Notes under the pieces: model-generated
Database searches by the model: none
What the model saw: the letters and a program-made list of their open reading frames with translations, nothing else
What the model was told of the DNA's origin: nothing
Made by a program: the position numbers and the translations under genes
Part shown: positions 1 to 10,208 of the stretch, piece after piece
Position numbering within the stretch: position 1 is the stretch's first letter
Layout of the letters: each line of letters begins with the position of its first letter
Source of the DNA: an uncultured Coriobacteriaceae bacterium
GTDB lineage: Bacteria > Actinomycetota > Coriobacteriia > Coriobacteriales > Coriobacteriaceae
NCBI GenBank assembly: GCA_944319885.1
Contig: CALUFC010000001.1
Span: 310,001-374,000 of the forward strand
Direction of reading: 5' to 3'
Length of the DNA: 64,000 bases

Positions 1-375
1 GGGCTCAGGCTCGTCTCGGGCGGCACCGACAACCACCTCTGTCTCGTCGACCTCACCTCGGCGGGCATGAGCGGCCGCGATGCCGAGAAGCTGCTTGAGC
101 GGGCAGGATTCACAGTGAATAAGAATGCTATTCCCGATGACCCCAAGCCGGTGGCGGTGACGAGCGGTATCCGCGTTGGATCTGCCGCTGCCACCACGCG
201 CGGTTTCACCGCCGATGAGTTCTTCGAGATGGGCGAGCTCATTGCGCGGTGCGTGTTTGCCGCGGGAGACGATGCCGTGCTGCGCGATGTGCGCTCCCGT
301 GTTGACGAGCTGCTCGCCGCTCATCCGCTCTATCCGGAGTGCTCGGCCGGGCGTCGCTCGCCGATGTGCGTGTAA
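1..375 (+). CDS. glyA: Serine hydroxymethyltransferase, C-terminal part (5' end outside window)
   Basis: The reading frame is open from the first base and ends with TAA at 373-375, leaving 124 residues of the C-terminal domain. The opening residues LVSGGTDNHLCLVDL and the later VTSGIRVGSAAATTRGF are characteristic of the PLP enzyme that converts serine and tetrahydrofolate to glycine and methylene-tetrahydrofolate. The catalytic lysine and most of the PLP site lie upstream of the window. The protein should be cytoplasmic. No convincing terminator follows; a GC-rich stretch at 380-403 lacks a T run. Confidence 0.93.
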   Translation, partial: GLRLVSGGTDNHLCLVDLTSAGMSGRDAEKLLERAGFTVNKNAIPDDPKPVAVTSGIRVGSAAATTRGFTADEFFEMGELIARCVFAAGDDAVLRDVRSRVDELLAAHPLYPECSAGRRSPMCV

Positions 376-462
376 CTTTACCGCCCCCTCACAGAGCGGC
401 GGCGGAAAAGCTGGTATGCTGTTACCACCTGCAATGCAACCGATAAGGGGGCTGTGCTCACC

Positions 463-1428
463 ATGTATATCATCGGTAACATCATCGGTAGTTTCTTGGG
501 CGTCATCGTGCTTGTCGCCATCATCATCTTCGTGCTCGCGAACGCACTCTTCGTGGTGAAGCAGCAGCATGCGGTGATCATCGAGCGCCTGGGCAAGTTT
601 AATCGCATCGTGGGAGCGGGCATTCACGTGAAGATCCCCGTCATCGACCGCAAGGCGGCGACGGTGAGCCTGCGCACCATGAAGAACGGCTTCGACATCG
701 ACGCCAAGACCGAGGACAACGTGACCATTGGCCTCGAGGTCTCCGCGCAGTACCACGTCTCGTACGACATGGGCTCGGGCCCCGCGGATTCCGGCGTCTA
801 CAAGAGCTACTACATGCTGCAGCAGCCGGTCGCCCAGATGCGCGACTTCATCACCGACGCGTTGCGCTCCTCGATTCCGGTGTACACGCTCGACGAGGTC
901 TTTGCCAAGAAGGACGACATCGCGCAGGACGTGAACGCCACAGTGTCCGAGCAGATGGCTGCCTACGGCTTCACGCTCGTTTCGACGCTCATCACGCGCA
1001 TCGCACTGCCCGCTGAGGTCGAGGACTCCATGAACCAGATCAACGCCGCCCAGCGCACCAAGGCTGCCGCACAGGATCTTGCCGAGGCCGATCGCATCCG
1101 CCGCGTCACCGAGGCAAAGGCCGAGGCTGAAGCGATGGAGAAGGCAGGCGAGGGTATCGCCAATCAGCGCAAAGCGATTGCCGTAGGCATCAAGGACTCG
1201 CTTGAGACCATTCAGGAGACCGGTGTTACCAACAACGAGGCAAACCAGCTGTTCATGTATACGCAGTGGACCGAGATGATGACGGAGTTCGCCAAGACCG
1301 GAAAGAGCTCCACCGTGGTGCTTCCGGCCGACTTCAAGGAGAGCGCCTCGATGTTCGAGCAGATGCTCGCAGCAGGCGAGGCGGGCGAGCAGGGCAACGT
1401 ACCTCCTGCGACGCCGCCGCAGCGCTAA
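463..1428 (+). CDS. SPFH/band-7 domain membrane protein (stomatin-like)
   Basis: A 321-residue protein. A hydrophobic N-terminal segment (about residues 8-28) is followed by a band-7 core beginning QQHAVIIERLGKFNRIV and a coiled-coil-rich region of Ala/Glu/Lys (about 190-250), the usual plan of stomatin/HflK-like scaffolds in membrane microdomains. An in-frame GTG lies at 454, but the GGGGG motif at 447-451 is 11 bases from the ATG at 463 and only 2 from the GTG, so 463 is preferred. No NfeD-type protease partner is adjacent. The cellular role cannot be stated more precisely from sequence. Confidence 0.85.
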   Translation: MYIIGNIIGSFLGVIVLVAIIIFVLANALFVVKQQHAVIIERLGKFNRIVGAGIHVKIPVIDRKAATVSLRTMKNGFDIDAKTEDNVTIGLEVSAQYHVSYDMGSGPADSGVYKSYYMLQQPVAQMRDFITDALRSSIPVYTLDEVFAKKDDIAQDVNATVSEQMAAYGFTLVSTLITRIALPAEVEDSMNQINAAQRTKAAAQDLAEADRIRRVTEAKAEAEAMEKAGEGIANQRKAIAVGIKDSLETIQETGVTNNEANQLFMYTQWTEMMTEFAKTGKSSTVVLPADFKESASMFEQMLAAGEAGEQGNVPPATPPQR

Positions 1429-1475
1429 GGGTACAGCGCGTCGATCACGTGCCATCTGGCATATCGCACGATGAA

Positions 1476-1509
1476 AGCGCCGGCCATGCATCAGTGCATG
1501 GCCGGCGCT
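1476..1509 (+). terminator. Perfect 15-bp hairpin after the SPFH gene
   Basis: AGCGCCGGCCATGCA at 1476-1490 pairs exactly with 1495-1509 around a TCAG loop. It lies 47 bases past the stop codon of the SPFH gene. Only a short T-containing tail follows, so it could be a weak terminator or an mRNA-end stabiliser. Confidence 0.5.
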
Positions 1510-1623
1510 CGTTGTAGACGCTATCACGATGCGCGGCGCTCAGGACATGCGGCGCGCCATGGCATGTTCCACGGCTCTTGCGCGCTCTAAGCCCGATTGA
1601 TGATCTGCTTCTTGGGCTTTTTG

Positions 1624-1760
1624 CAGCTGCGCAATGGTTTAGAACCAGCATGCTGAGTAGCGGCATGGATATGCAACGAGGACTACGCCGTTTATCTCCG
1701 CTATTTCTAGCAAGGATTGGGGTCTATCCAGCAGATTGTGGTCAAACCATTGCCTAGCTG
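1624..1760. repeat. Imperfect inverted-repeat element between convergent genes
   Basis: The left arm 1624-1655 and right arm 1729-1760 are inverted copies. They share CAGCT, then a perfect 10-mer (GCAATGGTTT at 1631-1640 against AAACCATTGC at 1744-1753), then TGCTG, about 22 matches in 32. A second inverted pair, GCAGATTGT at 1731-1739 and ACAATCTGC at 1767-1775, overlaps the right end. A small hairpin followed by T's lies just before (AAGCCC 1589-1594, GGGCTT 1614-1619). The 562-base gap 1429-1990 holds no credible gene. The element could be a decayed miniature element or a structured RNA. Confidence 0.4.
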
Positions 1761-1876
1761 AAAAAAACAATCTGCAAGGGAACTCGGTTGTGGATTATGG
1801 GGGCTATGCGCGCATCGTCGCTCGTCGTGTTCCCGTTTTGCTGTTCCGCATGCGCTCATGTCTTATCGCGCGGAAA

Positions 1877-1913
1877 GCCCTCCAATCAGGTCTAATAAGC
1901 CTGCTTGGAGGGC
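1877..1913 (-). terminator. Probable terminator of the fatty acid operon
   Basis: GCCCTCCAA (1877-1885) pairs with TTGGAGGGC (1905-1913), and CAGG/CCTG continue the stem inside. Read on the minus strand, the hairpin is followed by TTT. It lies 78 bases beyond the accDA stop codon. Confidence 0.55.
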
Positions 1914-1990
1914 GACATTGCATGAGTATCCAGCTTGGTGCGAACGATCACGGCGTGCCAATGGGGACGCCTCGCCGTGACGCCCAATGC

Positions 1991-3707
1991 CTAGAGTCCG
2001 CTGATGGTGTTGGTGCCCATGGCGCGGAACTTTGCATAGCGAGCATCGAGAAGATCGTCGGCATCGAGGCGGTCAAGTTCGTCTAGCTCTGTGACCACGC
2101 GCTCCAGCACGCGCTGCGCAAGCTCGCGAGCGCTGAGGCCCGCGTCGTCGATTACGCCATCGATAAGACCGAGACGGCTCAGGTCGTGCGCGGTGAGATG
2201 TAGGGCGTCTGCAGCGTCTGCGGCGCGATCGGTGGTCTTCCAGAGAATCGATGCGCATCCTTCGGGGCTCACGACCGAATAGGCAGCGCCCGAGAGCATG
2301 AAAACCCGGTCGCCGGCAGCCAATGCCAGTGCGCCGCCGCTGCCGCCTTCACCCACCACAAGGCTCACGAGCGGCGTGCGCAGGCCGGCCATGGTCACGA
2401 GGTTTGCGGCGATGGCCTCACCCTGGCCGCGCTCCTCGGCACCGATGCCGCAATAGGCACCTGCGGTATCGATAAGGCAAAAGACGGGTATACCCAGGTG
2501 TTCGGAAAGCTCCATGAAGCGCTTGCCCTTGCGGTAGCCCTCGGGATGAGCAGAGCCGAAGTTGCGCATCACGCGTTCCTTTGTGGAGCGGCCGCGCTCG
2601 GTGGCGATGATCGTCATAACGCGGTCACCAACCCAGCCGATGCCCGCTACGACGGCGCGGTCATCAGAGAAGCGACGGTCACCATGCAGCTCGACAAAGC
2701 CGTCGAGCCCCTCCTCGATGATTTCGAGGCAGGTGGGACGCGTGCCAGAACGGGCCGTCTGGACGATGTCGTACGCACCCTGAGGCTGCTTGGAGCGCTT
2801 CGGGCGCTTGAGCTTCTTGAGCAGCGCCGGAGGCTCGCTCTTGTGCTCGCAGGCGTGCGGCGCATCGGCGGCGGGCACCTCACCGGCGAGCAGCGCAAGA
2901 AGCTCGGACACGGTGCCGCGCAGCTCGGCGCGATCCACCACGAGGTCAACGAAGCCATGGTCAAGCAAGAACTCAGCACGCTGGAACCCCGCAGGAAGAC
3001 GCTTGTGCGTGGTTTGTTCGACAACGCGCGGGCCAGCGAAGGCAACGAGTGCTCCGCGCTCGGCGATGGTTACATCGCCTTCCATGGCGAAACTCGCCGT
3101 GACACCGCCGGTAGTGGGATCGGTAAGCACGCAGATATAGGGCAGATGCGCCGCTCCATGGCGCTGGACGGCAGCAGAGACCTTGGCCATCTGCATGAGC
3201 GAGGTGGTGCCCTCCTGCATGCGCGCACCACCGGATACGGTGAAGCCCACCACGGGCAGGCGCAGCTTTGTGGCGCGCTCGAACGCGCGGCAGATCTTTT
3301 CGCCCACCACAGCGCCCATCGAACCCATCATGAAATCGGCGTTCATCACGAACAGGGCGCAGGGGCGTCCGTCGATGGTGGCGTAGCCCGTGATAACGGC
3401 ATCCTGCTCACCAGTTGCGGTACGCGTGCGCTTGAGCTTCTCGGCATAACCGGGGAAGTTGAGGAAATCGGTGGCAGCGAGCTCGGCATCCCATTCCTCA
3501 AAGCTGCCCTCGTCGACCGTGAGCTCGATGCGTCGACGCGCGCCAAGGCGCAGATGGTGTCCGCAGCGCGGGCAGACGTCGAGGTTCTCTTCGAGTTCGG
3601 CCTGGTTGATAACGCGGCGGCATCCCGGGCACTTGACCAGGAGATGGCGCTGCGGCAGCTCGAGGGCGACGTCGGTGACGGGCCCCTCGAGCTGGTTGAC
3701 GTTTTTC

Positions 3708-3718
<11 letters not shown>
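1991..3718 (-). CDS. accDA: Acetyl-CoA carboxylase carboxyltransferase, fused beta-alpha subunits (AccD-AccA)
   Basis: A 575-residue fusion of the two carboxyltransferase subunits, which move CO2 from carboxybiotin on AccB to acetyl-CoA to give malonyl-CoA. The N-terminal half is AccD, with the zinc ribbon cysteines C30, C33, C49 and C52 (CPGC...CPRC), then a crotonase-like fold. The AccA half begins near residue 310 and carries GDRRFSDDRAVVAGIGWV and GEGGSGGALALA. In E. coli these are separate proteins. The start ATG at 3718 overlaps the accC stop by 11 bases, so translation is probably coupled. It is the last gene of the fab operon. Confidence 0.95.
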
Positions 3719-5048
<1,330 letters not shown>

Positions 5049-5056
5049 GCGCGCCT

Positions 5057-5479
5057 CTATTCGTTCGGCATGAGCGCGAACGACATGTCGGCGCAGGCGC
5101 ACAACGTGCCGTTGACCGACGCGGTGCCACAAGCGAAGTGGAAGGGTCCGCGCGACTTGGTGATGCGGCAAACGAGTTCGACGGTGTCGCCGGGACGCAC
5201 CGGGTGCTTGAAGCGTACCTTATCGATGCTCGTATAGAACGGGGTCACGTTGGCGTCGAGACCTGTATCGGCCAGCAGCACGCAGCAGTTCTGGGCGAGC
5301 ATCTCGCACAGGATGACGCCGGGCACCACGGGGTTGCCCGGGAAGTGGCCCTGGACAAAAAACTCGTCGCCGGTGATGGTGATCTTGCCGTGCGCCTCGC
5401 CGTCGACGACCTCTGCCTCATCGAGCAGGAGCATGGGCTCACGGTGGGGCAGAATACGTTTGAGCTCTTCTCGATTCAT
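5057..5479 (-). CDS. fabZ: 3-hydroxyacyl-ACP dehydratase FabZ
   Basis: A 140-residue hot-dog fold enzyme that dehydrates 3-hydroxyacyl-ACP to trans-2-enoyl-ACP in each elongation cycle. The active site is visible as H45 in GHFPGNPVVPG and E59 in CEMLAQ. It sits between accB and accC with gaps under 10 bases. No FabA or FabM homologue is seen in this cluster, so the route to unsaturated fatty acids is not explained by this operon. Confidence 0.95.
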   Translation of the reverse strand: MNREELKRILPHREPMLLLDEAEVVDGEAHGKITITGDEFFVQGHFPGNPVVPGVILCEMLAQNCCVLLADTGLDANVTPFYTSIDKVRFKHPVRPGDTVELVCRITKSRGPFHFACGTASVNGTLCACADMSFALMPNE

Positions 5480-5488
5480 ACGTGCTCC

Positions 5489-5968
5489 CTATTTGATCTT
5501 CATGATGCAGCCGCCGAACTCAACGAGGCCGCCGTCTTCCACGCAGATCTCGACGATCTCGCCGTCGCGCTCGGCCGTGACTTCGTTCATGAGCTTCATG
5601 GCCTCGATCACGCACAGCGTATCGCCCTCGTGAACCTTGGAGCCAACATGCACGAACGGCTCGGCGCCGGGTGCGGGCGCGGCGTAGAACACGCCCACCA
5701 TGGGGGCCGTGACCTCGGTGATGCCGTCTTCGGCTGCAGCGGGTGCGGCAGGCTCGGCGGCGGGGGCAGCCTGAGGGGCTGCAACAGGGGCGACGGGCTC
5801 CACCGCGGCCACAGGCGCTACGGCCGCTACGGGCGCCGGAGCAGCCACGGGGACCGTGCGCTCGAGCTCGACCTTGCGGCCGTCCTCCTCGGAGATGCGC
5901 ACACGCGTCAGGCCGTGCTGCTCCATGAGCGCGGCCACCTCGTTCAGTTGCTTTGCATCGAATTTCAT
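5489..5968 (-). CDS. accB: Biotin carboxyl carrier protein of acetyl-CoA carboxylase
   Basis: A 159-residue carrier. An N-terminal stretch is followed by a long Ala/Pro linker (about residues 40-80) and a biotinyl domain with the target lysine K125 in CVIEAMKLMNEV. The 'thumb' region AAPAPGAEPFVHVG typical of acetyl-CoA carboxylase carriers is present. It shuttles carboxybiotin between AccC and AccDA. Only 3 bases separate it from the fabF stop upstream. The divergent biotin transporter gene bioY supplies its cofactor. Confidence 0.95.
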   Translation of the reverse strand: MKFDAKQLNEVAALMEQHGLTRVRISEEDGRKVELERTVPVAAPAPVAAVAPVAAVEPVAPVAAPQAAPAAEPAAPAAAEDGITEVTAPMVGVFYAAPAPGAEPFVHVGSKVHEGDTLCVIEAMKLMNEVTAERDGEIVEICVEDGGLVEFGGCIMKIK

Positions 5969-5971
5969 ACG

Positions 5972-7216
5972 TTACTCACCCTCATAACTCTTGAATGCCA
6001 GCGCGGCGTTATGGCCGCCGAAGCCCAGATTGGTCGAGAGCGCCCAGCGGATGGGCGTCTTCACAGCGGCGTTGGGCGTATAGTCCAGGTCGCAATCGGG
6101 ATCGGGCATGGTGTAGTGGATCGTCGGCGGGACGATGCCCTCGCCGATGGCGCGGGCGCAGGCAAGCGCCTCCACGGCACCGGTGGCACCGAGCATGTGG
6201 CCCGTCATCGACTTCGTGGACGAGATATGGGCGGCGCGCGCGGCATCCTCGCCCAGCGCGAACTTGATACCCATGGTCTCCGTCTTATCGTTCAGCTTGG
6301 TTGAGGTGCCGTGGGCGTTGATGTAGAGGCCCTCGGAAGCGTCGAGCCCGGTGTTGGTAACCGCTTCGGCGATGGCGCGGGTGATGCCGCGCGCCTCGGG
6401 GTCGGGGCTCGTGATGTGGTAGCCGTCGGCGGTGTTGCCGTAGCCCACGACCTCGCAGTAGATGTGCGCCCCGCGCGCGCGGGCGTGCTCAAGCTCCTCG
6501 AGCACGAGGATGCACGCGCCCTCGCCCATCACGAAGCCGTCGCGGCCGGCGTCGAATGGACGGCAGGCGGTTTCGGGATCGGGGTTGCGCGTAAGCGCCT
6601 TGCAGTTGGTGAAGCCCGCGATGGCCTCGGGGCAGAGCGCGCCCTCGGTGCCGCCCGCGAGGATGGCGTCGGCGTAGCCGTGGCGAATAGCGCGGAACGC
6701 CTCACCCACGGTGTGCGCGGAGGTCGCGCAGGCCGTCACGACGGGCAGAGTGGGACCATAGAGCTTGTGGCGGATGGAAACCTCGCCCGCTGCCATGTTC
6801 GCGATCATCATGGGAATCATGAAGGGGCTCGCGCGGCGCATGCCCTTGGCGCGGATGGTGTCGACATTAGCGGTGTACGAGATCATGCCGCCGATGCCCG
6901 AGCCAACGTACACGCCCACGCGGTCGCGGTTGAAGCCGTCCTCGGCGGTAAGACCGGCATCTGCCATGGCTTCATCGGAGGCGATGAGCGCGTACTGGAC
7001 GTTGAGATCCATGTGGCGCGTGTCGCAGCCCAAGCGCTCGGCGGTATCGAGGTCTTTGACCTCGCCCGCCACGGTGACCTTGAGGTCCGAGGTGTCAAAA
7101 CGGGTGATGGTGCCGATGCCGTTGACGCCGGCAACCAGGTTGTTCCAGGTTTCTGGGGCTGTTGTGCCCACGGGTGTCACCGCGCCCATGCCGGTGATAA
7201 CGACCCTATGCTCCAT
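5972..7216 (-). CDS. fabF: 3-oxoacyl-ACP synthase II (FabF)
   Basis: A 414-residue condensing enzyme that elongates acyl-ACP with malonyl-ACP. The Cys-His-His triad is in place: C163 in VVTACATSAH, H302 in NAHGTSTKLND and H340 in STKSMTGHMLGATGA. The length is normal for FabF. It lies in the middle of the minus-strand operon, 27 bases after fabG, with the ribosome site GAGGAGGAGCAC before the ATG. Confidence 0.96.
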   Translation of the reverse strand: MEHRVVITGMGAVTPVGTTAPETWNNLVAGVNGIGTITRFDTSDLKVTVAGEVKDLDTAERLGCDTRHMDLNVQYALIASDEAMADAGLTAEDGFNRDRVGVYVGSGIGGMISYTANVDTIRAKGMRRASPFMIPMMIANMAAGEVSIRHKLYGPTLPVVTACATSAHTVGEAFRAIRHGYADAILAGGTEGALCPEAIAGFTNCKALTRNPDPETACRPFDAGRDGFVMGEGACILVLEELEHARARGAHIYCEVVGYGNTADGYHITSPDPEARGITRAIAEAVTNTGLDASEGLYINAHGTSTKLNDKTETMGIKFALGEDAARAAHISSTKSMTGHMLGATGAVEALACARAIGEGIVPPTIHYTMPDPDCDLDYTPNAAVKTPIRWALSTNLGFGGHNAALAFKSYEGE

Positions 7217-7243
7217 AGTGCTCCTCCTCTGCCCGATAGGGGG

Positions 7244-7999
7244 CTACATGCCCATGCCACCGTCGACGTCGAGCACGACGCCGGTGATGTAGGCGGCTGC
7301 GTCGCTTGCCAAGAAGGCAACGGCGCTCGCGATCTCATCTGCCGTGGCCATGCGGCCGAGCGGAATCTCGCGTGCGTAGCTCGCGCGGACCTCGTCGGAC
7401 AGCGCGGCAGTCATATCGGTTTCCACGAAACCGGGCGCAACGACGTTTGCGGTCACGTTGCGGCTGGCCAGCTCCTGGGCGATCGACTTCGTGAGGCCGA
7501 TGATGCCCGCCTTGGAGGCGGCGTAGTTCACCTGGCCGGCGTTGCCGTGTACGCCCACGATCGAGCTCATGTTGATGATGCGGCCACCGCGCTGACGCAT
7601 GAAGGTGCGCGTGAGCGCGCGGACCATGTTGTAGGTGCCCTTGAGGTTGACCGCGATCACGCGGTCGAAATCGGCCTCTTTCATGCGGGCAACGAGGCCG
7701 TCACGGGTGATGCCGGCGTTGTTGACGAGCGTCCACACACTGCCGAAGTCGGCGAGCACCTGCTCCACGGTGGCGGTAGCCTCCTCGGAGGAGCTCACGT
7801 CGCAGCGGTAGGTGCGTGTCGTGGCGCCGTGCGCGCGCACGGCCTCGGCGGTCTCGTGTGCCGCGTCGTCGTTGCCGGCGTATACGATGGCGATGTCGAA
7901 CCCGGCCTGCGCGAGCGCGATCGAGATGGCGCGGCCGATGCCGCGCGATCCGCCGGTTACCAGTGCGCAACGGCGCTGCGGGGTGGTCTGGTCTGCCAT
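7244..7999 (-). CDS. fabG: 3-oxoacyl-ACP reductase FabG
   Basis: A 251-residue short-chain dehydrogenase that reduces 3-oxoacyl-ACP with NADPH. The Rossmann motif TGGSRGIGRA is near residue 15, NNAG near 93, S145/S146 precede the Y159-x3-K163 catalytic pair (NYAASKAG), and the protein ends GGMGM as FabG proteins do. The ATG at 7999 follows GAGGAGGC at a good distance. A frame extension to 8062 only overlaps fabD and is not used. Confidence 0.95.
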   Translation of the reverse strand: MADQTTPQRRCALVTGGSRGIGRAISIALAQAGFDIAIVYAGNDDAAHETAEAVRAHGATTRTYRCDVSSSEEATATVEQVLADFGSVWTLVNNAGITRDGLVARMKEADFDRVIAVNLKGTYNMVRALTRTFMRQRGGRIINMSSIVGVHGNAGQVNYAASKAGIIGLTKSIAQELASRNVTANVVAPGFVETDMTAALSDEVRASYAREIPLGRMATADEIASAVAFLASDAAAYITGVVLDVDGGMGM

Positions 8000-8003
8000 A
8001 GGG

Positions 8004-8963
8004 TTATGCCTCCTCGTCGCACGTCTCGGCGAGGGCGGCGAGCACCGCGTCGAGGTCTTCAACCGTTTCGCACGAAAGCGCCTGCACGCCGTCGAGCGTG
8101 CGCTTCACCAGACCCGTGAGCGTCTTGCCCGGGCCGACCTCGATAAAGGTGTCGATGCCGGCGGCAGCAAGCTCGCGCAGGGTATCGGCCCACCGCACCG
8201 GGTGGGATGCCTGCTTGGCGAGCGTGAGGGAACGCGCGGTGCGCGCTTCGTCGTCGGAGCCCGCGGGGTAGGGGGCGGCGGTGAGGTTGGCGTACACCGG
8301 GACCGTGGGCTCGGCGAGCCCACCGGTCGTGGCGAGGTAGGCGGAAAGGCCCTCGGTCGCCTCGGCCATGAAGGGGCTGTGGAACGCGCCCGACACCGCG
8401 ACGCGCATCGAGCGGCCGCGTGCCGCCTTCACCAGGCCGTCGAGTGCGGCGAGCGCCTCGGGCGTGCCGGCGACGACGGTCTGCTTCGGGCTGTTGTAGT
8501 TCACCGGCCATGCATCGCCGGCCTGGCGGGCAAGGTCTTCGACCTGTCCGGGGTCGAGCTTCATGACCGCGCGCATCTCGCCGGGGTGCTTTGCTGCGGC
8601 GTCTGCCATGAGCTCCGCGCGATGGCAGACGAGTCGCATGCCCTCCTCATCGGTGAGCGCGCCGGCGAAGGTGAGCGCGGCAACCTCGCCGAGCGAGAAG
8701 CCGGCGACGGCCGCGGGCGCCACGCCGTGGGCGGCAAGCGCGCGGGCGCAGGCAAGGTCCACGGCGAAGACCGTGGGCTGGGTCACGCTCGTCTGGGCGA
8801 GCTCCTCGGCGGTTGCCGAGCGCACAAGCTCGCTCACGCCCGGACGCACGGCGTCGGCCATCTCGAAGACGGCGCGGGCGGCGTCCTCGCGCTCCATCAT
8901 ATCGACGCCCATGCCAGGGTGCTGGGCACCCTGGCCGGCGAACAGCAGCGCTACGCGACCCAT
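8004..8963 (-). CDS. fabD: Malonyl-CoA:ACP transacylase
   Basis: A 319-residue transacylase that loads malonyl groups onto ACP. It starts MGRVALLFAGQGAQHPGMG, the family's usual opening. S90 in the GFSLGE elbow and H195 in SGAFHSPFM form the catalytic pair. The start codon lies inside the end of fabK (13-base overlap), so the two are probably translationally coupled. The stop is 4 bases before fabG. Confidence 0.95.
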   Translation of the reverse strand: MGRVALLFAGQGAQHPGMGVDMMEREDAARAVFEMADAVRPGVSELVRSATAEELAQTSVTQPTVFAVDLACARALAAHGVAPAAVAGFSLGEVAALTFAGALTDEEGMRLVCHRAELMADAAAKHPGEMRAVMKLDPGQVEDLARQAGDAWPVNYNSPKQTVVAGTPEALAALDGLVKAARGRSMRVAVSGAFHSPFMAEATEGLSAYLATTGGLAEPTVPVYANLTAAPYPAGSDDEARTARSLTLAKQASHPVRWADTLRELAAAGIDTFIEVGPGKTLTGLVKRTLDGVQALSCETVEDLDAVLAALAETCDEEA

Positions 8964-9895
8964 GAGCTTGCCTCCAGCAGCAGCTTCTCTGCGCCGCTCA
9001 CCAGGTCGTCGACGATCTCGCGCGCCGTCTGACGCTGGGAGACCAGACCGGCGATCTGGCCGCACATGAACGATCCCTCATCGTAGTTGCCGTCTTTGGC
9101 AGCCTTACGCAGTGCGCCCGCGCCCATCTGCTCGAGCTCCTCGATCGGTGCGCCATCGTTCTCCTTCTTGGCGAACGTGGTGGTGAAGGGGGTCTTGAGG
9201 CAGCGGACGGCATGGCCCGTGCGGCGGCCGGTGACGATGGTCGAGATGTCCTTGGCCTTGAGCACGCGCTCCTTATACTCCTCGGAGACGGTGCACTCCT
9301 CGGCCACGAGGAAGCGGGTGCCCACCTGAACGCCCTGGGCGCCGAGCATGAACGCCGCAGCGACGCCGCGACCGTCGGCGATGCCGCCGGCGGCGATGAC
9401 GGGAATGTTCAGCGCGTCAACGACCTGCGGAACGAGGGCCATGGTCGAAGCCTCGCCCACGTGTCCGCCCGATTCGCCGCCCTCGGCGACGACGGCGGTG
9501 GCGCCGGCGCGCTCGAGGATGCGGGCAAGGCCCACCGAGGCCACCACGGGGATGACCTTGATGCCGGCCTCGCGCCAGGCCTTCATATACTTCGAGGGGT
9601 TGCCGGCGCCCGTCACTACAACGGGAACCTGCTCGTCGATAACAACCTGGGCGACCTCGTCGGCAAACGGGCTCATGAGCATCACGTTGACGCCGAAGGG
9701 CTTGTCCGTCTTGCTCCTGAGCTCGTGGATCTGGCCGCGCAGCCAGTCGGCGTTGGCGTTCATGGCGGCGATGATGCCGAGCCCGCCTGCCTCGGACACA
9801 GCCGAGGCGAGGCTGGCATCGGCGATCCACGCCATGCCGCCCTGGAAGACGGGCTTCTCAATGCCCAAGATGTCGCAAATCTCGGAACGCAGCAT
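8951..9895 (-). CDS. fabK: Enoyl-ACP reductase II (FMN-dependent FabK)
   Basis: A 314-residue TIM-barrel flavoprotein of the FabK/nitronate monooxygenase superfamily. Motifs include PVFQGGMAWIA at the N-terminus, EGGESGGHVG for phosphate binding and AAGGIADGRG plus GAQGVQVGTRF for FMN. It reduces enoyl-ACP in the last step of each cycle. Its place between acpP and fabD supports FabK rather than a generic nitronate monooxygenase. The family is intrinsically insensitive to triclosan (established knowledge). No FabI is seen in the window. Confidence 0.93.
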   Translation of the reverse strand: MLRSEICDILGIEKPVFQGGMAWIADASLASAVSEAGGLGIIAAMNANADWLRGQIHELRSKTDKPFGVNVMLMSPFADEVAQVVIDEQVPVVVTGAGNPSKYMKAWREAGIKVIPVVASVGLARILERAGATAVVAEGGESGGHVGEASTMALVPQVVDALNIPVIAAGGIADGRGVAAAFMLGAQGVQVGTRFLVAEECTVSEEYKERVLKAKDISTIVTGRRTGHAVRCLKTPFTTTFAKKENDGAPIEELEQMGAGALRKAAKDGNYDEGSFMCGQIAGLVSQRQTAREIVDDLVSGAEKLLLEASSWVA

Positions 9896-9897
9896 GA

Positions 9898-10131
9898 TTA
9901 GTTCTCCATGAGGGACTCGACGAGCTCCACGACCTCGCCCACGGTGGTGGGGTTGGCGTCGGTGTCGATCTCGATGTCGAACTCGTCCTCGCAGGCGATG
10001 ACGGCCTCAACGGAAGCGAGGCTGTCGAGGCCGGCGTCGGCGAGCGTGGTCTCGGGCGTCAGCTCGACGTCGGAGAGACCGCCGTTCTCACGGATGATGT
10101 TGCACACGCGGTCGAAAGTGGATTCTGCCAT
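9898..10131 (-). CDS. acpP: Acyl carrier protein
   Basis: A 77-residue acidic protein with the phosphopantetheine site S37 in LDSLASVEA. It carries the growing acyl chain through all steps encoded by this operon. It lies 2 bases before fabK and 77 bases after fabH. The ribosome site AAAGGAGAAAC precedes the ATG. Confidence 0.96.
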   Translation of the reverse strand: MAESTFDRVCNIIRENGGLSDVELTPETTLADAGLDSLASVEAVIACEDEFDIEIDTDANPTTVGEVVELVESLMEN

Positions 10132-10157
10132 GATGTTTCTCCTTTATCTCGATATAC

Positions 10158-10176
10158 AAAGCGCCGGATGCGCTTT
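10158..10176 (-). promoter_or_regulatory. Hairpin in the fabH-acpP spacer
   Basis: AAAGCGC (10158-10164) pairs with GCGCTTT (10170-10176) around a CGGAT loop. On the minus strand it is followed by TTTGTATATC and then the acpP ribosome site. It may act as an RNA processing or partial termination point, letting acpP be expressed at a different level from fabH. The role is inferred. Confidence 0.35.
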
Positions 10177-10208
10177 ATCGACGTGTTATGCCGCGGTACG
10201 CGGCGAGG

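Noticed and set aside
1736-2086. A 116-residue plus-strand frame in the gap after the SPFH gene
   Set aside because: It overlaps the accDA 3' end, lacks a ribosome site and shows no protein-like pattern.
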